From: Anaerolineaceae bacterium UBA2260
GTDB taxonomy: Bacteria; Chloroflexota; Anaerolineae; Anaerolineales; Anaerolineaceae
NCBI GenBank assembly: GCA_002347485.1
Contig: DDXM01000009.1
Span: 1-13,014 of the forward strand
Length of the DNA: 13,014 bases
Reading direction: 5' to 3'
Shown here: piece after piece, positions 1 to 4,750 of the stretch
Layout: each line of letters starts with the position of its first letter
Numbering within the stretch: position 1 is the stretch's first letter
Position numbers and translations under genes: made by a program
Notes under the pieces: model-generated
Seen by the model: only the letters and a program-made list of their open reading frames with translations
The model's database searches: none
What the model was told of the DNA's origin: nothing

Positions 1-16
1 GTGATCACTAAGATTA

Positions 17-60
17 TTGCATAGTGCAAAAGGAGCGTCAGCCCGTAACCTGGCTGAGGG
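17..60 (+). other. 5' flank of rpmG with two short inverted repeats
   Basis: This is the intergenic start of the window. TTGCA and TGCAA (17-21 and 25-29) can form a very short hairpin. CAGCC and GGCTG (39-43 and 52-56) can form a 5-bp stem directly before the GAGGG ribosome binding site (56-60) of rpmG. I see no convincing promoter, so rpmG may be read from a gene upstream of the window. No function is claimed for the repeats. Confidence 0.25.
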
Positions 61-68
61 ATTAAGTT

Positions 69-239
69 ATGGCGTCTAAAAAGAAAGATATCAGACCTGT
101 CATCACATTCGCCTGTGACGAATGCAAGGAACGCAATTATACATCCGAGAAGAACCGCCGCAACGATCCGACAAGGATGGAATTGCAGAAGTATTGCCCG
201 CGGTGTAGAAAGCACACTCTTCACCGCGAGACAAAGTAG
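69..239 (+). CDS. rpmG: 50S ribosomal protein L33
   Basis: The 56-residue protein is a small basic component of the large ribosomal subunit, near the E site. It begins MASKKKDIRPVITFACDEC. Two CxxC pairs, C16/C19 and C43/C46, form the zinc ribbon, so this is the zinc-binding (C+) form of L33. The typical L33 core ERNYTSEKNRRNDPTRMEL lies between them, and the length is normal for the family. A GAGGG ribosome binding site ends 8 bases before the ATG. It is followed 42 bases later by tRNA-Trp, then secE and nusG, which is a common bacterial arrangement and supports the call. If the cell also has a zinc-free L33 paralogue, this copy could be under zinc control; nothing in the window shows that. 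Confidence 0.95.
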   Translation: MASKKKDIRPVITFACDECKERNYTSEKNRRNDPTRMELQKYCPRCRKHTLHRETK

Positions 240-249
240 GTTGTTGCCT

Positions 250-274
250 GGCAGGGTGTGAAGAACACCCTGCC
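250..274 (+). other. Strong RNA hairpin between rpmG and tRNA-Trp
   Basis: GGCAGGGTGT (250-259) pairs perfectly with ACACCCTGCC (265-274) around a 5-base loop, giving a 10-bp GC-rich stem eleven bases after the rpmG stop. No T-tract follows, so it is not a standard intrinsic terminator. It lies 7 bases before the mature 5' end of the tRNA. A role as an mRNA 3'-protecting structure or a mark for tRNA processing is inference. Confidence 0.6.
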
Positions 275-281
275 GGTATAC

Positions 282-354
282 AGGCCAGTAGCTCAATTGG
301 CAGAGTGCCTGTCTCCAAAACAGGAGGTTGCGGGTTCGATTCCTGCCTGGCCTG
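282..354 (+). tRNA. trpT: tRNA-Trp (anticodon CCA)
   Basis: The sequence folds as a complete 73-base cloverleaf. The acceptor stem is AGGCCAG (282-288) with CTGGCCT (347-353), and the discriminator base is G354. The anticodon stem CCTGT/ACAGG encloses loop CTCCAAA with anticodon CCA at 315-317. The T arm is GCGGG/CCTGC with loop TTCGATT. The bases after G354 are CCT, so the 3' CCA is not encoded and must be added by tRNA nucleotidyltransferase. The tRNA sits between rpmG and secE, probably co-transcribed with them and cut out by RNases P and E or Z. The gene symbol follows E. coli usage. Confidence 0.97.
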
Positions 355-373
355 CCTGTCGTGAAGAGAAAAT

Positions 374-396
374 CGCCGTCTTGCGGGCGGCGTTTT
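374..396 (+). terminator. Weak terminator or attenuator between tRNA-Trp and secE
   Basis: CGCCGTC (374-380) pairs with GGCGGCG (386-392), 7 bp with one G-U, around loop TTGCG, and is followed by TTTT (393-396). The U-tract is short, so partial termination is more likely than complete. It would set the level of secE-nusG transcription relative to the tRNA, or protect the 3' end of the tRNA precursor. Confidence 0.5.
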
Positions 397-419
397 AAGC
401 TGAAAATAAGGAGTGGTCC

Positions 420-632
420 ATGGCCGATAAGAACTTGAAGCCAAAAAAGGAAAATCGCATCAAGCGCTGGTGGCGTGAAACTGTTGGCGAGCTGCGCAAG
501 GTTACCTGGCCGACTCCGCGTGAAGCCTGGCGTCTGACCAAAATTGTCATCCTCGTGATGCTCATCATGGGCGCAATATTGGGCGGGCTAGACTTTCTCT
601 TCACCACGGTGATCGGTTTAGCTCTGGGGTAA
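420..632 (+). CDS. secE: Preprotein translocase subunit SecE
   Basis: The 70-residue single-pass inner-membrane protein clamps SecY in the SecYEG channel. The basic N-terminal part (1-20) leads into the conserved amphipathic segment GELRKVTWPTPREAW (about 23-37), the SecE signature. One hydrophobic membrane helix follows at about 39-66 (KIVILVMLIMGAILGGLDFL and beyond). The length is that of the short one-helix SecE found outside enterobacteria. AAGGAG (408-413) lies 6 bases before the ATG. The neighbours rpmG and trpT before it and nusG 29 bases after it are the classic context. Confidence 0.95.
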   Translation: MADKNLKPKKENRIKRWWRETVGELRKVTWPTPREAWRLTKIVILVMLIMGAILGGLDFLFTTVIGLALG

Positions 633-661
633 GTTTTTCCCCGGATTAAGGTTTGGTGTTT

Positions 662-1357
662 ATGGACGAGATGGACAATTTCAACCAGGAAGAGCTGGAA
701 GGCGTTGAACCTGTAGAAGACGCCTCCTCGAGTCATTTAAATTCAGCTCCCGCCGAACCCTTAGAGTCCGTCCCAGCGCCTTTGGAGGGAGATAGCGAGG
801 ATAAACCAGAGCATCTGCCTGAAGAGGGAACGACTGATCGCGCGTGGTACGTGGTCCATTGTTATTCCGGCTACGAGAATAAGGTTCGCTACAACCTCGA
901 GCAGCGCATCGAGACCATGGGCATGAAGGACAAGATCTTTGATGTCGTCATTCCCACACAGGAAGAGATTGAAGTGCGCGATGGAAAACGCCGCACCGTT
1001 GAGCGCCATGTTTTCCCCGGCTACGTGCTGGTCAACATGATCCTGACGGAAGAATCCTGGTACGTGGTGCGCAATACCCCGGGTGTGACCGGTTTCGTGG
1101 GTATGGGCAATGACCCCACGCCATTGCGCCCCGAGGAAGTGCAGCAGATTTTGCGCCGCATGGAGGCGGAAGCCCCACTGGTCAAGGTCACGTTCAAGAT
1201 TGGCGAGCGCGTGCGCATCGTGGACGGTCCATTCAACGATTTTCGCGGGATCGTTTCGGAGATCGACATGGAAAAGACCAAAGTTCGCGTGATGGTGAAC
1301 TTCTTTGGTCGAGAGACACCTGTAGAGTTGGACTTCTTACAGGTGGAGAAGGCATAA
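662..1357 (+). CDS. nusG: Transcription antitermination/pausing factor NusG
   Basis: NusG binds the RNA polymerase clamp through its NGN domain and links transcription to ribosomes or Rho through its KOW domain. With this start the protein has 231 residues. Residues 1-60 are an acidic, low-complexity extension rich in E, P and S. The NGN domain begins at RAWYVVHCYSGYENKV (about 60) and contains RHVFPGYVLV and RNTPGVTGFVG. The KOW domain (about 178-231) contains FKIGERVRIVDGPFNDFRG and ends at LQVEKA. The start is uncertain: TTG 653, GTG 656, ATG 662 and ATG 671 are in one frame. TAAGG (647-651) is the only ribosome binding site-like stretch; it is 10 bases from ATG 662 and 4 from GTG 656. I chose ATG 662. 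Confidence 0.95.
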   Translation: MDEMDNFNQEELEGVEPVEDASSSHLNSAPAEPLESVPAPLEGDSEDKPEHLPEEGTTDRAWYVVHCYSGYENKVRYNLEQRIETMGMKDKIFDVVIPTQEEIEVRDGKRRTVERHVFPGYVLVNMILTEESWYVVRNTPGVTGFVGMGNDPTPLRPEEVQQILRRMEAEAPLVKVTFKIGERVRIVDGPFNDFRGIVSEIDMEKTKVRVMVNFFGRETPVELDFLQVEKA

Positions 1358-1358
1358 C

Positions 1359-1376
1359 CAGGTCGCGAGAGACCTG
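1359..1376 (+). other. Small hairpin between nusG and the first L1 operator
   Basis: CAGGTC (1359-1364) pairs with GACCTG (1371-1376) around a GCGAGA loop. It starts just after the nusG stop and ends three bases before the L1-stalk-like hairpin. No T-tract follows, so termination is unlikely. It may stack on the next hairpin or mark an RNA cleavage point; this is inference. Confidence 0.5.
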
Positions 1377-1379
1377 ATT

Positions 1380-1416
1380 GTGGGAGGGTGGCCCCTAGAT
1401 CACCCGTTATAACCAC
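1380..1416 (+). promoter_or_regulatory. Probable L1-protein operator, copy 1 (before rplK)
   Basis: GTGG (1380-1383) pairs with CCAC (1413-1416). An asymmetric internal loop follows, GA on the 5' side and GTTATAA on the 3' side, then the inner stem GGGTG/CACCC (1386-1390 and 1401-1405). From established knowledge, the L1-binding stalk of bacterial 23S rRNA has the same plan: GGUGG, then GA, then a GG-rich helix, closing with AAUACCACC. L1 is known to repress its own operon by binding such rRNA-like mRNA structures. The ribosome binding site of rplK (1418-1423) starts two bases after the stem, so binding would block it. Confidence 0.72.
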
Positions 1417-1429
1417 CAAGGAGATAAAA

Positions 1430-1858
1430 GTGGCAAAGAAATTTAAAGCAATCGTACGTTTGCAGATCAAGGCTGGTAAAGCCAATCCTGCACCACCCAT
1501 TGGTCCAGCCCTCGCCGGGCATGGCATCAATATCATGGCGTTCTGCAAGGAATACAATGCCCGCACCCAGAACCGGGTGGGCGAGATCATTCCTGCGGAT
1601 ATCACCGTTTACACTGACGGTTCGTTCACCTTCGTTCTCAAATCACCGCCTGCCTCTGAACTCTTGAAAAAGGCAGCCGGGGTCGAAAGCGGATCCAAGA
1701 TTCCTAATCGAGATAAGGTCGGCAAGGTCACCCGCGCCCAGGTGCGTGAGATCGCCGAGATCAAGATGAAGGACATGAACGCTTTGGATATCGAAGGCGC
1801 CATGCGCCAAATCGAAGGCACTGCCCGCAACATGGGCATTACCATTGTAGAGAACTAG
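1430..1858 (+). CDS. rplK: 50S ribosomal protein L11
   Basis: The 142-residue protein organises the GTPase-associated centre with 23S rRNA and the L10/L12 stalk. The N-terminal domain has KAIVRLQIKAGKANPAPPIG with the conserved PP hinge and GPALAGHGINIMAFCKEYN. The C-terminal rRNA-binding domain holds TFVLKSPPASELLKKAAG and ends MRQIEGTARNMGITI. The reading frame stays open upstream to a GTG at 1388, but that would start inside the operator hairpin. GTG 1430 has AAGGAG (1418-1423) six bases away and gives the normal L11 N-terminus (V/M)AKKFKA and the usual length. L11 is the target of PrmA, encoded near the other end of this window. Confidence 0.97.
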   Translation: MAKKFKAIVRLQIKAGKANPAPPIGPALAGHGINIMAFCKEYNARTQNRVGEIIPADITVYTDGSFTFVLKSPPASELLKKAAGVESGSKIPNRDKVGKVTRAQVREIAEIKMKDMNALDIEGAMRQIEGTARNMGITIVEN

Positions 1859-1861
1859 TTT

Positions 1862-1893
1862 GTGGGAGGGCGCCTGGCGCCCGTTATTACCAC
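1862..1893 (+). promoter_or_regulatory. Probable L1-protein operator, copy 2 (between rplK and rplA)
   Basis: This has the same design as copy 1. GTGG (1862-1865) pairs with CCAC (1890-1893). The internal loop is GA on the 5' side and GTTATTA on the 3' side. The inner stem is GGGCG/CGCCC (1868-1872 and 1878-1882) around loop CCTGG. The outer stem, the GA and the 7-base 3' loop (GTTATAA versus GTTATTA) are kept between copies, while the inner stem differs with base pairing retained. That is the pattern of a selected RNA structure. AAGGAG (1895-1900) for rplA follows at once. Confidence 0.72.
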
Positions 1894-1905
1894 GAAGGAG
1901 AAAAA

Positions 1906-2625
1906 ATGGCGAAACACGGTAAGAAATATCTGGAAGCGCTTTCCAAGGTGAACAAGGACGCCACCTATGAACCGCTTGCCGCTGTAACCTTGGCGAAAGA
2001 GACTGCGGTTACAAAATTTGATTCAACGATCGAAGTTCACATGCGCATGGGCTTGGATCCCCGCCAGGCTGACCAGCAGGTGCGCGATGTGGTAGTGCTT
2101 CCCAATGGATTGGGTAAGACGGTACGCGTTCTGGTGTTCGCGCAAGGCGAAGCCTCAACCAAAGCACAGGAAGCCGGCGCTGATTACGTGGCGGATACTG
2201 ATGAGATGATCAACAAGATCGCCGCAGGATGGACTGATTTCGATGTGGCCATCGCCACACCGGATATGATGGGCAAAGTTGGCCGCCTGGGTCGCGTGCT
2301 GGGTCCCCGCTCATTGATGCCGAACCCGAAAGCCGGCACGGTCTGCCCCGCTGAAGACCTGCCCCGCGTAATCAACGAAGCCAAGGCCGGGCGTGTGGAG
2401 TTCAGGCTGGATAAAACCGCCAATATCCACGTTCCGATCGGCAAGGCTTCATTCGAAGCAGACAAGCTCTTCGAAAACTTCACCGCGCTGATGGAAGCGG
2501 TCAAGAAAGCGAAACCTTCTGGAGCCAAAGGTTCCTATGTTAAAAAGGTGACTGTGACCTCAACGATGGGCCCCGGCATCAAGGTGGATCCATTGCAGGC
2601 TATGAGCATTTCGCTGGAAAAATAG
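1906..2625 (+). CDS. rplA: 50S ribosomal protein L1
   Basis: The 239-residue protein binds the 23S rRNA L1 stalk and moves deacylated tRNA out of the E site. It is also a translational repressor of its own operon. The N-terminus MAKHGKKYLEAL is typical. The strict family signature MGKVGRLGRVLGPRSLMPNP followed by KAGTV is present (about 123-147), and the C-terminus has the expected TSTMGPGIKVD segment. Length is normal. ATG 1906 has AAGGAG five bases upstream. The stop at 2623-2625 overlaps the start of a promoter-like sequence for rplJL. Confidence 0.97.
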   Translation: MAKHGKKYLEALSKVNKDATYEPLAAVTLAKETAVTKFDSTIEVHMRMGLDPRQADQQVRDVVVLPNGLGKTVRVLVFAQGEASTKAQEAGADYVADTDEMINKIAAGWTDFDVAIATPDMMGKVGRLGRVLGPRSLMPNPKAGTVCPAEDLPRVINEAKAGRVEFRLDKTANIHVPIGKASFEADKLFENFTALMEAVKKAKPSGAKGSYVKKVTVTSTMGPGIKVDPLQAMSISLEK

Positions 2626-2634
2626 TGGTATAAT
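2626..2634 (+). promoter_or_regulatory. Possible extended -10 promoter for rplJL
   Basis: TGGTATAAT is a perfect -10 hexamer (TATAAT, 2629-2634) with the extended TGn element. It begins on the last base of the rplA stop codon. No good -35 lies at 16-18 bases. If used, RNA would start near 2641, exactly at the first leader hairpin of rplJ. The same TGGTATAAT string precedes fmdB at 8112-8120. Confidence 0.55.
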
Positions 2635-2640
2635 TGTCCC

Positions 2641-2718
2641 CGCTGGAAGTTTCTCTTTCAGCGTTCACCCAAGAAAGCCGGTGCCCGAGAGGGCTCAATA
2701 TCCTGCCGAGGTGAAGAC
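2641..2718 (+). promoter_or_regulatory. L10 leader: autoregulatory RNA of rplJL
   Basis: The fold has three parts. A 9-bp hairpin CGCTGGAAG/CTTTCAGCG (2641-2649 and 2655-2663) comes first. A closing stem TTCACC/GGTGAA (2664-2669 and 2710-2715) follows. Inside it is a GCCC/GGGC hairpin with a GNRA-type GAGA tetraloop (2683-2694), next to bulged AAGAAAGCC and TGCCGAGGTGAAG sequences. This matches the known L10-leader RNA that binds the L10-(L12)4 complex before rplJ in many bacteria. The 3' strand of the closing stem shares bases 2714-2715 with the antiterminator, which links L10 binding to the attenuator downstream. Confidence 0.75.
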
Positions 2719-2797
2719 CAGATTCAGTAATTTCTCCCCGATCGGGGATCGAGAATCAGTCTTTGTGCGGTAGAACCGGACAAAGACTGATTATTTT
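2714..2797 (+). terminator. rplJ attenuator: antiterminator and intrinsic terminator
   Basis: The terminator is a 13-bp stem, 2754-2766 with 2780-2792, topped after one mismatch by CGG/CCG and loop TAGAA. It is followed by ATTTTATAT. The alternative antiterminator pairs AAGAC (2714-2718) with GTCTT (2759-2763) and GATTC (2721-2725) with GAATC (2753-2757). A CCCC/GGGG hairpin (2736-2747) lies inside. The antiterminator uses most of the 5' strand of the terminator, so the two exclude each other. Binding of L10-(L12)4 to the leader should hold 2710-2715 and favour termination; this direction is inferred from known rplJ attenuation in Firmicutes. Confidence 0.75.
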
Positions 2798-2825
2798 ATA
2801 TCGAAAAGGAAGGAGGAAGATTTCA

Positions 2826-3353
2826 TTGGCCTTTACAAAGAAAGAAAAGGGCGACATGACCGCCCGCTACGAGAAATGGTTGTCTGAATCCCAGGCGCTG
2901 TTTGTGCTGGATTATACCAGCATGACCATGAAAGAGGTGGATGCTTTTCGCGCTAAAGCCCGTGAGAACGGCAGCGAAATTCACCTGGTGAAGAATACGC
3001 TCTTTGCCCGCGCACTCGAGACCCAGGGATACAAAGTTCCCGATTTCTTTGAAGGGACTTCACTGGTGGGATTCGCGTTCAACGATCCCCCTGCTCTGGC
3101 GAAGACCTTCACCGAGTTCATCAAGGGAAGCGAAACCCGCAAGATCAAAGGCGGTTTCCTTGGTAAAGAGATCATATCGGATAAGCAGGTAAAAGCCCTG
3201 GCAGACCTGCCGTCGCTGCCCGTGATGCGCGCCACGTTGTTGGGCGTTATCCAGGCTCCTGCGTCCAAGCTTGTCCGCACGCTGGCTGAACCCAGCCGCT
3301 CATTGGCGGCTGTCGTAAAAGCCTATTCTGAGAAGGCGCCTGTTGCCGCCTGA
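2826..3353 (+). CDS. rplJ: 50S ribosomal protein L10
   Basis: The 175-residue protein is the stalk base that anchors L7/L12 dimers and contacts L11 and 23S rRNA. The N-terminus (M)AFTKKEKGDMTARYEKWL matches the L10 pattern, followed by SQALFVLDYTSMTMKEVDAF and HLVKNTLFARAL. The C-terminal Ala-rich helix that binds L12 ends SLAAVVKAYSEKAPVAA. The frame is open upstream to a TTG at 2763, but that lies within the terminator stem. TTG 2826 has AGGAGG (2811-2816) nine bases upstream and gives the family N-terminus, so it is the likely start. A TTG start with a strong ribosome binding site is noteworthy for such an abundant protein. Confidence 0.96.
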   Translation: MAFTKKEKGDMTARYEKWLSESQALFVLDYTSMTMKEVDAFRAKARENGSEIHLVKNTLFARALETQGYKVPDFFEGTSLVGFAFNDPPALAKTFTEFIKGSETRKIKGGFLGKEIISDKQVKALADLPSLPVMRATLLGVIQAPASKLVRTLAEPSRSLAAVVKAYSEKAPVAA

Positions 3354-3365
3354 TCAAAGAGTTAC

Positions 3366-3383
3366 CGCCGGTTCAAACCGGCG
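3366..3383 (+). other. Intercistronic hairpin between rplJ and rplL
   Basis: CGCCGGT (3366-3372) pairs with ACCGGCG (3377-3383) around a 4-base loop TCAA, and an A-rich unstructured stretch leads to the rplL ribosome binding site. No T-tract follows. L12 is needed in several copies per ribosome against one L10. A hairpin here could protect or insulate the rplL message; this is inference. Confidence 0.5.
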
Positions 3384-3425
3384 CAAAAATAAAAATACAT
3401 AAACAAACTTAGAAGGAGTTTTGAA

Positions 3426-3803
3426 ATGGCTGATTTAGAAAAAATTGTTGAACAGTTGAGCGGTTTATCTGTTCTCGAAGCTGCAGAGCTTGTAAAATTG
3501 CTTGAGGAGAAGTGGGGCGTTTCCGCCGCCGCTCCAGTCGCTGTCGCTGCCGGCCCCGTTGCCGCCGCTGCCGCCGAACCCGAAGAAGAGAAGACAGAGT
3601 TCGATGTTGTGCTCAAGGATGCTGGCCCCAAGAAGATCGAGGTCATCAAAGTCATCCGCACTCTCACCAACCTGGGTCTCGTCGAAGCCAAGACCATGGC
3701 CGAAACCGCTGGTACCAAGGTTCTCAGCGCGGTTGGCAAAGAAGCCGCCAACGACGCCAAGAAGAAATTGGAAGAAGCCGGCGCTGTTATCGAGCTTGCT
3801 TAG
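3426..3803 (+). CDS. rplL: 50S ribosomal protein L7/L12
   Basis: This 125-residue acidic stalk protein recruits and activates translational GTPases. The N-terminal dimerisation domain (1-33) carries EKIVEQLSGLSVLEAAELVK and LLEEKWGVSA. An Ala/Pro/Val hinge follows (about 34-55). The C-terminal factor-binding domain starts at EKTEFDVVLKDAGPKKIEVI, then KVIRTLTNLGLVEAKTM and a final KKKLEEAGAVIELA. The order and length are those of the family. AAGGAG (3413-3418) is seven bases before the ATG. It ends the ribosomal block and is followed at 3821 by a strong terminator. Confidence 0.97.
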   Translation: MADLEKIVEQLSGLSVLEAAELVKLLEEKWGVSAAAPVAVAAGPVAAAAAEPEEEKTEFDVVLKDAGPKKIEVIKVIRTLTNLGLVEAKTMAETAGTKVLSAVGKEAANDAKKKLEEAGAVIELA

Positions 3804-3820
3804 TTCCATCTGACAACCAA

Positions 3821-3856
3821 AAAAATCAGGGAAGGCGATTGCTGACCCTGATTTTT
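3821..3856. terminator. Bidirectional intrinsic terminator (rplL / PHP gene)
   Basis: AAAAATCAGGG (3821-3831) pairs with CCCTGATTTTT (3846-3856), an 11-bp stem with a 14-base loop. The plus strand ends in TTTTT. The minus strand ends in a T-run because of the A-tract at 3819-3825. It separates convergent rplL (stop 3803) and the PHP gene (stop 3872), and can serve both. Confidence 0.85.
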
Positions 3857-3871
3857 AATTCTAAGACTAAC

Positions 3872-4588
3872 TCATGTAGCATGTGCAGAAGACCGTTTCA
3901 ACAGTTGCCTGGATGACCTGATCAGCCGGTGATAGAGCCATCCCCAGATGATATCCCTGGTACTGCCCGCGTAATGCCGGAGGATGTGCGTTTGGTGCAT
4001 TTCAAGTGCATGTCTCAGTTCGTCCAGCGTGCTGCCAACAAATCCAGTAGCTCCGTTGCCTATGCAACGGTAGATGTGGGCATCGCTACTTGCCACCATG
4101 CCGATCTCGTGCTCCAGTGCAAAATTTGCTGCCTGGGCATTGCTGTTCGTGCGCAGCAATCCGGCATTAAAAATTTCCATTCCCGAGAGCACCTGACTGG
4201 CTTGTGCATCTACCAGCATGGCGTGAATCTTAGTCAGGCTTACGCTTGAGGTAAACCTTGCCCCAGGGTGTGGAACGATGCACGTTCCACCCATTTTTTT
4301 CACATACATCAAAGTTTCATAAAGCGGCATGCCTGCGGGTACTTTTTCCCGGATGAAGAGAGCGAGCAGATGACCCTCAGAGGTGCTTACCTCGCTACCG
4401 GTTACCACCTGCAATCCATACGCGGGAGCAAGTTTTTCAGCCAGTAAAGCACCGGCAATTTCGTTATGATCGGTGATGGCAATTATGGAAAGATTCGTTT
4501 GCTCAGCGGTGTACCTTAAAATGGTTTCGATGTCACTTGTTCCGTCGGAACTGAAGGATGAATGTATATGCAAGTCTGCGTAAGCCAT
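3872..4588 (-). CDS. PHP-domain metal-dependent phosphoesterase
   Basis: The 238-residue protein has the full set of PHP (polymerase and histidinol phosphatase) motifs: DLHIHSSFSSDG with H7 and H9, ITDHNEI with D40 and H41, GSEVS with E66, H73, VPHPGA with H107, and SSDAH with D169 and H171. These residues bind the metal cluster. It is a stand-alone PHP protein, not fused to a DNA polymerase. Relatives (YciV/TrpH type) hydrolyse nucleoside 3',5'-bisphosphates or short oligonucleotides; the substrate here is unknown. The C-terminal 30 residues are basic and not family-typical. An upstream ATG (4603) is in frame, but GAGAGGAGAG lies just before ATG 4588, which also gives the usual MxYADLHIHS start. 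It is convergent with rplL and divergent from the nicotinate phosphoribosyltransferase gene. A TGGTAGTAT extended -10-like stretch at 4607-4615 (minus) is a weak promoter candidate. Confidence 0.85.
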   Translation of the reverse strand: MAYADLHIHSSFSSDGTSDIETILRYTAEQTNLSIIAITDHNEIAGALLAEKLAPAYGLQVVTGSEVSTSEGHLLALFIREKVPAGMPLYETLMYVKKMGGTCIVPHPGARFTSSVSLTKIHAMLVDAQASQVLSGMEIFNAGLLRTNSNAQAANFALEHEIGMVASSDAHIYRCIGNGATGFVGSTLDELRHALEMHQTHILRHYAGSTRDIIWGWLYHRLIRSSRQLLKRSSAHAT

Positions 4589-4679
4589 TTTCTCTCCTCT
4601 CATCGTTCCATACTACCAGCAGCCAGTTAATCTGATATTAAGGGCGTGTTAACAAAATGTAATGGTTTTAATCCACCCC

Positions 4680-4708
4680 TTGTCAAAAAAAGAGGGATGG
4701 AATATCTT
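4680..4708 (+). promoter_or_regulatory. Probable sigma-70 promoter of the NAD-salvage operon
   Basis: TTGTCA (4680-4685) and TATCTT (4703-4708) are separated by exactly 17 bases. RNA would start about 4715, giving a leader of roughly 36 bases before ATG 4751. The -35 matches 5 of 6 consensus bases and the -10 matches 4 of 6. I see no clear operator overlapping it. Confidence 0.6.
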
Positions 4709-4750
4709 TAAACGCAGGATTCATTTTGGAAAGGGAAAGATTGAGGAGAA

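Noticed and set aside
1021..1605. 194-codon minus-strand open frame across nusG and rplK
   Set aside because: It crosses two certain plus-strand genes and the L1 operator; no motif.
4640..4680. Possible NAD-repressor operator (inverted AT-rich stretch TTAAC...GTTTTAA) before pncB
   Set aside because: The symmetry is poor and matches no NrtR, NiaR or NadQ motif that I can state with confidence.
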